Below, one piece after another: positions 25,543 through 33,612 of a stretch of 64,000 nucleotides of DNA. This stretch comes from JBBQNY01 sp038255255 (lineage in GTDB: Bacteria; Pseudomonadota; Gammaproteobacteria; Xanthomonadales; Ahniellaceae), in assembly GCA_038255255.1 (NCBI GenBank), contig JBBSLL010000010.1:1-64000 (forward strand). The letters are read 5' to 3'. Below the pieces are notes generated by a model that did not search any database, was not told the origin of the DNA, and worked only from the letters and a program-made list of their open reading frames with translations. The first letter of the stretch is position 1. Each line of letters opens with the position of its first letter. The position numbers and the translations under genes were made by a program.

Positions 25543-26745
25543 ATGATCGACACTCGGGGCTTGCGTCCCCATCTTCGCGATCTCGATCCAGAAGGCGCCG
25601 CGGACGCCGTGGAAGCGCTGTCCGACGAGGCGGCCTCCGAAGCCCTGTCGCAGATGAATCCCGCACAGGCGGTCGAAGTCGTCGATCGGCTTACGCCGGC
25701 ACACCAGAACCGGCTCTCCCGGATCGCCGATGCGCGCCAGGGCTCCGGCGACTGGGCAAGCAACCTTCGCTATGAGGAAGGCACCGTCGGCCGCCTCATG
25801 CAGCGACCGATCTCGGCGTTCCCCGCGACCACTCCCCTTGCCGACCTGGTTGAGCAACTCCGGTCGCTGGTGGAGAACCGACTCATCACCTACATCTATA
25901 GCCTCGATCCGGACAACCGCCTCGCTGGAGTGAGCACTTTCCGCGATCTGCTTTTTGCACCAGACGACGCCGTTCTCGGATCGGTTGCCATCCCGAATCC
26001 CTTTTTCCTCCGGCCCGAAGCCGACCAGTTCGACGCGATGCGTGAAGTCGTTGCCCGGCACTACCCCGAATATCCGGTGTGCAACGAATCGGGCCGGCTC
26101 ATCGGCGTCGTCCGGGGCCAGCACCTGTTCGAGCAGCAGGCTTTCGAGATCAGCGCCCAGGCCGGCACGATGGTGGGCGTCGAGAAGGAAGAACGCATCG
26201 CGACGCCGTGGCAGCGCAGCCTCAAGTCGCGCCACCCGTGGCTGCAACTCAACCTGGTCACCGCGTTTCTCGCCGCCGCGGTGGTCGGCGTGTTCCAGGA
26301 GTCCATCAACGAGATCGTGCTGCTCGCCGTGTTCCTGCCGGTGCTCGCTGGACAATGCGGCAACACCGGCTGCCAGGCGCTGGCCGTCACCCTGCGCGGC
26401 ATGACGCTCGGGGACTATCGCAAAGGAGGCGCGGGCGGGGTGTTGCGCAAGGAAGCGCTACTCGGACTGATCAACGGCAGCCTTACCGGGCTCGTTGCCG
26501 GAGCCGGCATGTTTTTCATGGCCCAGTCACAGGGCCGGACAGACGCATGGATCCTGGCGTTGATCACGTGGCTGGCCATGTTGACATCCTGCATGTTGAG
26601 CGGCATCGCCGGCGCCGGAGTGCCCATCGTCATGCAGCGCGTCGGGGCGGACCCCGCAACCGCCTCGAGCATCTTCCTGACCACGGCTACCGACGTGGTC
26701 AGCATGGGCGTGTTCCTCACGCTCGCGACCTGGTGGTTGCTCTGA
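25543..26745 (+). CDS. mgtE: Magnesium/divalent cation transporter MgtE
   Basis: 400-residue MgtE channel. A short N-terminal superhelical domain (about 1-90, DPEGAADAVEALSDEAASEA) is followed by two CBS domains (VGRLMQRPISAFPATTPLAD and PFFLRPEADQFDAMREVVAR), a connecting helix and five membrane helices from about residue 240. Pore motifs: LAGQCGNTGCQALAVTLRG in place of the usual GNAGNQ, and TTATDVVSMGVFL with the pore Asp. It is shorter than the roughly 450-residue typical protein, mainly in the N domain, which senses Mg2+ in characterised MgtEs. Confidence 0.93.
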   Translation: MIDTRGLRPHLRDLDPEGAADAVEALSDEAASEALSQMNPAQAVEVVDRLTPAHQNRLSRIADARQGSGDWASNLRYEEGTVGRLMQRPISAFPATTPLADLVEQLRSLVENRLITYIYSLDPDNRLAGVSTFRDLLFAPDDAVLGSVAIPNPFFLRPEADQFDAMREVVARHYPEYPVCNESGRLIGVVRGQHLFEQQAFEISAQAGTMVGVEKEERIATPWQRSLKSRHPWLQLNLVTAFLAAAVVGVFQESINEIVLLAVFLPVLAGQCGNTGCQALAVTLRGMTLGDYRKGGAGGVLRKEALLGLINGSLTGLVAGAGMFFMAQSQGRTDAWILALITWLAMLTSCMLSGIAGAGVPIVMQRVGADPATASSIFLTTATDVVSMGVFLTLATWWLL

Positions 26746-26824
26746 CTGAAGCTGACGCGGCATCCATGGTCGAGATCACCGCCACGCGCAACCGTTGCTC
26801 GCGCAGGGTCGCGGCCCTGTCCGC

Positions 26825-27670
26825 TCAGCGCGTAACGAATTCATCCCTGAACTCGGGGCGCAGCCATTGCGCAAACACGCCTGCCGGCACCTCCGCGACC
26901 AGTGTCCCCTCCGCATACGACGCGACCTGGTAAGGCGCAAAGACGAACTTGAGGGCGTTGATCTTCCCTGAATCTCCCACCACGGGTTCGGCCAGTCGGT
27001 AGTTCGCTGCGCTCGGCTCCGCGCCACTCCTGATTTCGTCGCGCATCGACGCGCGCGCAGCGGCGTCCGCGGCGGCGCCGGATGCTGAAGCCTGCGCGAT
27101 CCGCTGGGTGAGGAGTATTTCGCGTGCATAGGTGCTGATCGCACGCAGCGCAGCGTCGGCGCCGTCGTCGGTAAACAGCTGGTCCGGCCGCAGCGGCCGC
27201 GCCTGGCTGGTCGAATAAAGCAGCCGCTCGACAATGGGCAGGGGATGAGCCCCGCCCGAATAGATGGAACCGTCACCCGCAATGCAGCGCAGGCCCGATG
27301 TGCCGGCACACGGGCTGAATTCGAGTTCGAGCGTCCACCGCTCTGCGTCTGCCGCAGCACTCGCACCCTGCACGAACTCCTGCAGGTGATGGTCGGCGAG
27401 TCCGCGCACCGCCGCCTCGAGGCCCGGATCCGACGTGAGTGATTCCGACCAGCGCACCCGGTACTCGTATCGATCCGTCGACTCGGAACGATTGTTGGAT
27501 CCGCTGTCGGACGATGGCGCATCGGCCTCGGCGCCCCCGGCGGGAATCGATGCATCGGGCGCGACCTGTCCGGACGCTTCCGATTGCGCCGCAGGCGGCG
27601 CCTCGCCTTCGCAGGCAAGCAAGGACAGGGCAAGCAGGCAAACCAAAGCTATCGACGCTATGCGGGACAT
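26825..27670 (-). CDS. Lipoprotein with DUF3298/RsiV-type C-terminal domain
   Basis: 281-residue predicted lipoprotein: signal peptide with lipobox LLAC at residues 16-19, then a Ser/Ala/Asp-rich linker of about 50 residues. The rest resembles PdaC/DUF4163 plus DUF3298 (YEYRVRWSESLTSDPGLEAAV, YSGGAHPLPIVERLLYS, RPDQLFTDDG, VFAPYQVASYAEGTLVAEVP). Related domains occur in the anti-sigma factor RsiV, where they bind lysozyme, and in other envelope proteins. Here there is no N-terminal cytoplasmic anti-sigma domain and no sigma factor gene adjacent, so a sensor role is not supported. Divergent from tatD. Confidence 0.78.
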   Translation of the reverse strand: MSRIASIALVCLLALSLLACEGEAPPAAQSEASGQVAPDASIPAGGAEADAPSSDSGSNNRSESTDRYEYRVRWSESLTSDPGLEAAVRGLADHHLQEFVQGASAAADAERWTLELEFSPCAGTSGLRCIAGDGSIYSGGAHPLPIVERLLYSTSQARPLRPDQLFTDDGADAALRAISTYAREILLTQRIAQASASGAAADAAARASMRDEIRSGAEPSAANYRLAEPVVGDSGKINALKFVFAPYQVASYAEGTLVAEVPAGVFAQWLRPEFRDEFVTR

Positions 27671-27770
27671 GGGGGGCACCGGCGACTCGAGAGCCGCGAT
27701 TGTGCACCAAGCGGCTCCGCTGCATTCCAGACGCCTTGCCCCTGTCCGGGTGTCGCAGCATGCTGCCGGG

Positions 27771-28580
27771 ATGAATCTGTTCGACACGCATTCGCACATC
27801 GACGTCGACTGCTTCGCTACCGACCGCGACGCCGCCATATCGAGGGCCCGCGCGGCTGGAGTGAAGTGGCAGCTGGTTCCCGCAATTGAAGCCGCGACAT
27901 GGCCCGGCCTGCGCGATGTCTGCGCGCGACACGCGGGTCTGCACCCCGCATATGGACTGCACCCATTGCTGCTCGAAGCGCACCGACCCATACACCTGCG
28001 CGAGTTGCGGGCGTGGATCAAACGGGAGCGCCCCCTCGCGGTCGGCGAGTGCGGCCTCGACTTCGCCAATCCCGCACTTGATCGGGACCGCCAGATCGCG
28101 CTGTTCGCGGCGCAACTGGCCCTCGCGCTCGAGTTCGACCTGCCGGTCATCGTGCACGCACGGGGTGCGGTCGATGCCGTGATCGCGGCGCTCAAGCGCG
28201 CCCGTGGCGTGCGGGGCATCGTGCACAGCTTCGCCGGCAGCCCAGACCAGGCTCGCGCGCTTTGCAGGCTCGGAGTGCTGCTCGGCATCGGGGGGCCGGT
28301 TACCTATCCGCGCGCGCGCAGACTGCGTTCGATTGTCGCGTCCCTGCCGATTGAGCATCTCGTGCTCGAAACGGATTCGCCCGACCAGCCTCTGTGCGGC
28401 CGGCAGGGTGTGCGCAACGAACCGGCGAATCTCGTCGGCGTGCTTGCCGTGGTCGCAGAGCTGCGCGGCGAATCGCCCGAGGCGATCGCGCGGGAGACCA
28501 CGGCGAACGCCAATGCCATCCTGCTCATTCGAGCGGAGCAAGGCCTGGCAACGGACCTACTGGATTGCGATCGGGTCTGA
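27771..28580 (+). CDS. TatD family metal-dependent hydrolase (DNase)
   Basis: 269-residue TIM-barrel metallohydrolase. Metal ligands are all visible: FDTHSHID near the N-terminus (His7, His9), GECGLDF (Glu), VIVHARG (His), GIVHSFAG (His) and LETDSPD (Asp). TatD enzymes are 3'-5' exonucleases acting on DNA and also D-aminoacyl hydrolases; the YjjV subtype fits slightly better by length. Start at the ATG at 27771, GC-rich leader. The last 24 bases overlap the end of the convergent tcdA gene. Confidence 0.92.
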   Translation: MNLFDTHSHIDVDCFATDRDAAISRARAAGVKWQLVPAIEAATWPGLRDVCARHAGLHPAYGLHPLLLEAHRPIHLRELRAWIKRERPLAVGECGLDFANPALDRDRQIALFAAQLALALEFDLPVIVHARGAVDAVIAALKRARGVRGIVHSFAGSPDQARALCRLGVLLGIGGPVTYPRARRLRSIVASLPIEHLVLETDSPDQPLCGRQGVRNEPANLVGVLAVVAELRGESPEAIARETTANANAILLIRAEQGLATDLLDCDRV

Positions 28581-29405
28581 GCCGGCGGTAGCGAGAGACA
28601 GCCTTTCGATCGCCTTCCCCACGGCGACCATGGCGAACGCGGCCGTGACATGCATCGCGGCGCCGAGTCCCGCGCCGCAGTCCAGTTTCAGCGCATCGCC
28701 GCCGCCGGAAGGGCGCGTCCCACACACGCTGCCATCGGGCTGGGGATAGCGGACGTTCTCCAGCGAATAGACGGCCGGCACGCCGAAGTAGCGCTCCCGG
28801 TTGCGGGGAAAGTTGAACTCCGCGCGCAGCTTGCGGCGGATCATCGCCAGAAGCGCGTCGTGCTCGGTGCGACTCAGGTCCCTGACCAGTATTCGCGTCG
28901 GGTCGGTACGTCCACCGGCCGAACCGCTCACGATGAGGGGACGCTTGTTGCGGCGGCAGTGCGCGATGAGTTCCACCTTGACGCGGAACGCGTCGCAGCA
29001 GTCGAGCACGAGGTCGTATCCCGGCTCCAGCAGGCGCTGCAGGTTCGAGGTCGTCAGGAACGAAGGCACTGGAACGACCTCGCACGACGGGTTGATCGCT
29101 CGAACGCGCTCTGCCAGCACATCGACCTTCAACCGACCGTACTCGCCGGAGAGCGCGTGCAATTGTCGATTGGTGTTGCCGAGGCAAACCTCGTCTGCGT
29201 CGATGAGTGTCAACGCGCCGACGCCGCTGCGCGCGAGGGCCTCGACTGCCCATGCTCCGACGCCCCCCACTCCCACGACCGCAACATGACGTAGCGCCAG
29301 GCGGCCAACCGTACCGCTTCCGTACAGGCGGTCGACACCTGCAAACCGCACGTCGACCGGCGGTGTGCCGGGGTCCGCTAAGCTTTCGATTCCGTTCTCG
29401 CTCAT
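28557..29405 (-). CDS. tcdA: tRNA threonylcarbamoyladenosine dehydratase TcdA (CsdL)
   Basis: 282-residue E1-like enzyme that uses ATP to cyclise the tRNA modification t6A37 to ct6A. Seen: the Rossmann motif VGVGGVGAWAVEALARSGVG, then LTLIDADEVCLGNTNRQ, ALSGEYGRLKVDVLAERVRAI, and the RLYG...FAGVDRLYGSG N-terminus that is a TcdA signature. RDLSRTEHDALLAMIRRKLR and VVYS-like VPAVYSLENVRYPQP distinguish it from MoeB/ThiF. Start at ATG 29405. It faces the long membrane-protein gene (divergent, 12 bases apart), and its 3' end overlaps tatD by 24 bases. Confidence 0.93.
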   Translation of the reverse strand: MSENGIESLADPGTPPVDVRFAGVDRLYGSGTVGRLALRHVAVVGVGGVGAWAVEALARSGVGALTLIDADEVCLGNTNRQLHALSGEYGRLKVDVLAERVRAINPSCEVVPVPSFLTTSNLQRLLEPGYDLVLDCCDAFRVKVELIAHCRRNKRPLIVSGSAGGRTDPTRILVRDLSRTEHDALLAMIRRKLRAEFNFPRNRERYFGVPAVYSLENVRYPQPDGSVCGTRPSGGGDALKLDCGAGLGAAMHVTAAFAMVAVGKAIERLSLATAGSDPIAIQ

Positions 29406-29417
29406 CTTGTTTCGATC

Positions 29418-31160
29418 ATGGGTCGGAAACCTCGCTCCGGATTTCGCACGCGCACCGGCGCATCCCCGGAGCATGGACCTCGCCCCGTCGCAACGCCCGG
29501 TCGAGGCTTTCGCAATTCCCCGCCCGCGGAGGCTGGTGGCGGCGCCCGCGCAGGTTCCGAACCGCCGAGTCGCTGGCCGGTCACACGCACGGCTTGCGTC
29601 GCGATTGGCGTGGTCGTGGCGCTGCTTCTGCTGTGGGTTCCCTCTGGCTCCCCTCGGATCGGTGCATTCTCGGACTCCATCGAGTACATCATTCTTGCGC
29701 AACAGATGCGCGGAATGCTGTCGGGCGGCGATGCGACGCTCTTCATGCATACGAGGCTCCCGGCGGGCTTTCCTGCCTGGCTGGCCCTGGCAGGCGTCGA
29801 CGTCGCGCACGCGGCCCGCGCGAACTGGATGAGTTGGCTGGCTTTTGCATGGGCATTGGTGGTGCTGGCCGCGTGGATGGGCCACGAAGTCGCAGGGCGC
29901 GCCGGTGCGGTCGTCACTGCCTTGACGCTCACGGTCCCCGGCCTGCTTGTCCTGGCTGTCAATCCGGTTTCCGAATCGCTATTCGCCGCTTTGCTCGGGA
30001 CCGCGCTTCTCGCCCGCTGCCACGCAGGTCCTCGGGCCGCGCGGTGGGAGGTCGCCGCCTCCATTGCGGCCGCGTTGCTGCCCCTGGTGAGGACGGCAGG
30101 ATTGCCACTCACTCTCGCCTTCGCGATCTGGCAATGGGTCACCACTCCGCCGCCACGTCGTTGGAACGCCGGGCTTCGTGCCGTACTGATCGTGACGCCT
30201 GGACTGACATGGCACGGCTGGCGCGCGACGTTGCCCATCCAGGGCGGCTATTCGAGTTCGCTCGACGTGGACCAGCTGCGTGATCGTTTCGGTTCGATCA
30301 CGGATTTTATTGCTGTGCAGTCGCTGGCGATCCCGGAAGCACTGGCACGATTACTGGATCCCGTCCCTGGCGCACTCGCGTGGACCCTGTCCGTGTTGTC
30401 GCTGACGCTGGCTGCATTCGGGTGGTGGCGCCGCTGGCGTCTTCGCAAGCTCGACGCATGGCTGATGCCCTTGGCGCTCGGCGTACTGCAGATCTGGCCC
30501 TGGCCCAACGAATACCCGCGCATGCTTTGGCCGTTCCTGGCAATACTCGCCGTCTGCGTCACCGAAGGGGTGCTGGCCGCGCAACGCGCATGGGCCCCAC
30601 TGCGACACGATGGCGCGCGGCTGTTTGCTGCTGCGCTTGCGATCTGCATTGCGCAGGCCTGGCTGCCGATGCTGTTGCGCATCGGTTTACCCCTCCCTGC
30701 CGCGGAAGCGCCTTTCAAGCGGCAAGCCGCTTTCCTACTGGCCGCCACGCCGCAGCAGGCAGCGCGCGTCGCGTCTGCGGCGGCAGCGTTGGATCGGGCC
30801 GTGCGGGAGTTGCCGAGTCATGTGTCGCGCGGCGAGTGTGTGTACGCGATCGCGGCGGAAGCGGTGTGGCTGGGCAGCGGTGGACAGGTCATTGCACGGC
30901 ATTTCGACCAGCGTGTCGACCCGAGTCGGGCATTGCCAACACAGCTGCCTTTGTGCCGCTACGTCCTGGCAGCGCAGATAACCTCGCCGCAGTTTCCCCA
31001 ATTGCCGTCGCTGTTTCCGCTGGAGGCCGCCGGTGCGTGGGCCGAGGAGGTCTTCCGCACCGAGTTTGCGATGGGAACGCAGCGGCAAACCGCGGCAGCC
31101 CTTTTGCGACAACGTGACTGGAAAGAACCCGAAGCGCCTGTTACCCCGGGAGTCCAATGA
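29418..31160 (+). CDS. Polytopic membrane protein, possible GT-C type glycosyltransferase
   Basis: 580 residues with about 10-11 hydrophobic segments between residues 56 and 445 and a soluble C-terminal part. The first periplasmic loop carries FSDSIEYIILAQQM, which resembles the Asp/Glu-containing loop of GT-C lipid-linked sugar transferases, and WPWPNEYPRMLWPFL sits in a later loop. I do not recognise a specific family. The first 50 residues are Arg/Pro/Gly-rich and may not all be translated: no ATG lies between 29418 and the first membrane helix, so the true start may be a GTG or TTG nearer the helix. The stop overlaps the start of the cytochrome gene (ATGA). Confidence 0.65.
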   Translation: MGRKPRSGFRTRTGASPEHGPRPVATPGRGFRNSPPAEAGGGARAGSEPPSRWPVTRTACVAIGVVVALLLLWVPSGSPRIGAFSDSIEYIILAQQMRGMLSGGDATLFMHTRLPAGFPAWLALAGVDVAHAARANWMSWLAFAWALVVLAAWMGHEVAGRAGAVVTALTLTVPGLLVLAVNPVSESLFAALLGTALLARCHAGPRAARWEVAASIAAALLPLVRTAGLPLTLAFAIWQWVTTPPPRRWNAGLRAVLIVTPGLTWHGWRATLPIQGGYSSSLDVDQLRDRFGSITDFIAVQSLAIPEALARLLDPVPGALAWTLSVLSLTLAAFGWWRRWRLRKLDAWLMPLALGVLQIWPWPNEYPRMLWPFLAILAVCVTEGVLAAQRAWAPLRHDGARLFAAALAICIAQAWLPMLLRIGLPLPAAEAPFKRQAAFLLAATPQQAARVASAAAALDRAVRELPSHVSRGECVYAIAAEAVWLGSGGQVIARHFDQRVDPSRALPTQLPLCRYVLAAQITSPQFPQLPSLFPLEAAGAWAEEVFRTEFAMGTQRQTAAALLRQRDWKEPEAPVTPGVQ

Positions 31161-31609
31161 GCAACGCCCCGATCACTCCACCTGGTAGCAGGAGAACTTT
31201 TTCCCTGGCGATTTGTGTTGCCGTAGGCATTTTCATCGGGCTCATGTGTGGACTGTCCCTGGCGCGGCGACTCGTGCCTGCGCCCACCGAGTCCCGGCTG
31301 GTCATGCAGCTTCTGGCGCTCGAGCATGAAACCGCGACCATGCAGGCCAGGACCGGGCGATGCGAACCGCTCTCCCCCGCTCGGGCCAACGCAGTCGAGG
31401 CGCTGGTGGAACTCGTGACACCTTCCCTGCGCGACACCCTGGTGGTTGACGAGGGATTCGAACGCAAGGTCGAGCACCTTAGGCAGGCAGTCAGAGATTT
31501 CAATACGTCACCGCGGCGTGACTGCGTCACGCATCGCCGGATGCTCGCTGCAATCGATTCGGCCTGTCGCGACTGCCATCAGGAGTACCGATCGGGCGAA
31601 GCAAGGTGA
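31157..31609 (+). CDS. Membrane-anchored c-type cytochrome-like protein with C-terminal CxxCH
   Basis: 150 residues. One N-terminal membrane segment (FSLAICVAVGIFIGLMCGLS, residues 15-34), then an Ala/Leu/Glu-rich helical domain. A single heme-attachment motif CRDCH is at residues 137-141 close to the C-terminus, followed by QEYR. The CxxCHxxYR ending is the signature of class II cytochromes c (cytochrome c' fold). Additional single Cys residues at GRCEP and RDCVTH are not in heme motifs. It overlaps the upstream membrane-protein gene by four bases, so the two are probably co-translated. No electron partner is evident. Confidence 0.7.
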   Translation: MSNAPITPPGSRRTFSLAICVAVGIFIGLMCGLSLARRLVPAPTESRLVMQLLALEHETATMQARTGRCEPLSPARANAVEALVELVTPSLRDTLVVDEGFERKVEHLRQAVRDFNTSPRRDCVTHRRMLAAIDSACRDCHQEYRSGEAR

Positions 31610-31733
31610 GACCGCACGCCCCTCGCGGCTGAACGGATCCCCCTTGAATACACTGAATTTTCCGCCCGAAACCTCTGTTGTTCAGGCAAGTTTCGTTAGC
31701 GTGGGCCCGTCCTTTATCAGTGGAGTGCGTGCC

Positions 31734-32213
31734 ATGAACCGTTTACCAACCCTTCTTGCCGCCGCGTCGATGTCCCTCGTGCTCGGCGCGTGTGCGACCG
31801 ACTCCGGGTATTACGACGCGCGTTACGACGACCGACGTGATTACCGACAGGCCCAGGACTATAGACAGGTCCGTTGCGAAAATTGCGGCATGGTGGAGCG
31901 GATTCAACGATTCGTGGGTCGGGGCGACTCGACCGGCGCCGGCGCCGTGATCGGCGCGGTCGTGGGCGGCGTGGCGGGCAACCAGATCGGAGACGGCAGC
32001 GGTCGCACGGCTGCCACCGTTGCGGGTGCGGTCGCTGGCGGAGTCATCGGCAACGAAATCGAGAAGAACCGCGACTCGGACGGATTCGAAATCTACGTTC
32101 GCACGGACGATGGCCGCAGGCTCATTACACGCCAGAATGACCTCGCCGGCATCCGGGAAGGCGATCGCGTGCAGGTCCGCGGGGATCGGGCGTATCTCTT
32201 GCGTCGCAGGTAA
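31734..32213 (+). CDS. Glycine-zipper outer-membrane lipoprotein (SlyB/Pcp-like)
   Basis: 159-residue lipoprotein with lipobox LGAC at about residues 17-20. After a Tyr/Asp/Arg-rich segment comes CENCGMVERIQRF, then the glycine zipper AGAVIGAVVGGVAGNQIGDG with SGRTAATVAGAVAGGVIGNE. The C-terminal domain FEIYVRTDDGRRLITRQND, ending GDRVQVRGDRAYLLRR, is an OB-like segment typical of SlyB/Pcp-type lipoproteins, which form rings around outer-membrane proteins in enterics. Start at the ATG at 31734. Upstream about 120 bases hold no gene. Confidence 0.84.
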   Translation: MNRLPTLLAAASMSLVLGACATDSGYYDARYDDRRDYRQAQDYRQVRCENCGMVERIQRFVGRGDSTGAGAVIGAVVGGVAGNQIGDGSGRTAATVAGAVAGGVIGNEIEKNRDSDGFEIYVRTDDGRRLITRQNDLAGIREGDRVQVRGDRAYLLRRR

Positions 32214-32354
32214 GTCGTCCGACGGCGCAAGAAAGTAATCGGCGGTGTGCGGGTTTCCCGCCCCGCCGAAATCATGTTCCCGACGGCGCGCCAGGAGAAT
32301 TCGCCGGTCGGGATTGCGGGCACCGATCCCTGGTGATCAGTACACACAGGCAAA

Positions 32355-32468
<114 letters not shown>

Positions 32469-32532
32469 ATAGAAAAAGACTCGAACGCACCTGATGTCCT
32501 GCACGTCCGGTTGCGACGCCTCGGGCAATCAA

Positions 32533-32625
32533 TGGCGGAGAGAGAGGGATTCGAACCCTCGATACGGGGATAAGCCGTATACACACTTTCCAGGCGTGCT
32601 CCTTCAACCGCTCGGACACCTCTCC
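32533..32625 (-). tRNA. tRNA-Ser (anticodon GGA)
   Basis: 93-nucleotide class II tRNA. Acceptor stem GGAGAGG pairs with TCTCTCC (last pair G-T). D-loop region GTCCGAGCGGTTGAAGGAG, anticodon loop CTGGAAA with anticodon GGA, a long variable arm (TATACGGC...CCGTA) typical of serine, and the T-arm with GGTTCGAATCC. A G discriminator base and an encoded CCA are present. The serine identity is clear from the variable arm and the GGA anticodon (reads UCC/UCU). Confidence 0.97.
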
Positions 32626-32817
32626 GTAAATCCAGACTTCGATGATTGCGATAGTTGCGCGACGCGCGACTGGCGAGGATCGATGACGGCCCGGGACTTT
32701 ACTGCATGCCGTGCGGAGCCCGCAATTAAAAAGGCCTAAAAAGGCCACGGCGCACCGCGCGCCGAAGCCTTCTCGTCAGGATGAAGTCATGCCGCTAGCA
32801 GTGCATGAGCGCGTTGC

Positions 32818-33303
32818 TCAGCGTCCGTCGCCGTCCGCATCGCCCGGGAGGCGACGCTCCACACCATGCCATGCATCGCGCGTGGCCTGCTTGGCGTCGG
32901 CCCATGCCAGGCTGGAGTTGCCCTTGGCCTTGTCCCAGTTGCGGCCGAGGTCGTCTTCGACTTCGTCCCACTTGCGCCCGCTGTGCTGCGCACGCGATTC
33001 CCATCCGTACCGGTAGGCCGGGTTGTAGTGGTCGTACGACTTCGAAGCGTCCACATAGGGACGGCTCTTGTAATTGTTCCTCCAGTAGTCGTCTTCGATA
33101 GTGGGATCGATGGCTTCGGCTACGCCTTTGCCTGCCAGGCCGCCCGCCACGCCGCCGACCACCGCGCCGACAACGGTTCCGACCGGGCCCGCAACCGAGC
33201 CTATGGCCGCTCCCGTCGCTGCCCCGCCCGCCGCGCCTACACCCGTACCGATGGGATGGGCGCCCTTTTCGCCCGTAATGGGATCACGATTCTCACTGCT
33301 CAT
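32818..33303 (-). CDS. Glycine-zipper protein of the SSENRDPITGE family
   Basis: 161 residues without signal peptide. Starts MSSENRDPITGEKGAHPIGT, then a long glycine zipper (GVGAAGGAATGAAIGSVAGP and VGTVVGAVVGGVAGGLAGKG), EAIDPTIEDDYWRNNYKSRP and an aromatic-rich C-terminus with YDHYNPAYRYGWESRAQ. This arrangement is common in Burkholderia and Xanthomonas proteins of unknown function, often near stress genes. A membrane or surface association is possible through the zipper, but no signal sequence is seen. ATG at 33303. Confidence 0.83.
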   Translation of the reverse strand: MSSENRDPITGEKGAHPIGTGVGAAGGAATGAAIGSVAGPVGTVVGAVVGGVAGGLAGKGVAEAIDPTIEDDYWRNNYKSRPYVDASKSYDHYNPAYRYGWESRAQHSGRKWDEVEDDLGRNWDKAKGNSSLAWADAKQATRDAWHGVERRLPGDADGDGR

Positions 33304-33612
33304 TTGGATTCTCCAGTTCTGTGTTGGGTGTGCGAGCGCGTCGATACCGTTTCGAGTTGCTGCCTTCGCCGATCCGCGATCGACCGGAACACCAAGGCTG
33401 CAACGAACGTAACTGTTGGACCCGTTACGACGGTGTGCAGGCCCGCCAATCTGGTCAACCAGCGTTCACCGGAATGAACGAGCGCTGCCCCAACCTGTGA
33501 CGGAATGGCTCCGGACTGCATTCGGACTTCGCGACTCCGTATGCTCTCGTGTTGTCGCAAGTGCACCAGCGCCCAGCGGTAAAACCCATTGACCTTGACG
33601 GGAAACTTTCGA
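33304..33612. other. Intergenic region upstream of the cardiolipin synthase-like gene
   Basis: About 300 bases between divergent genes. I see no gene, hairpin or clear promoter. A TTG at 33589 is in frame with the downstream gene and could add eight residues. Confidence 0.4.
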
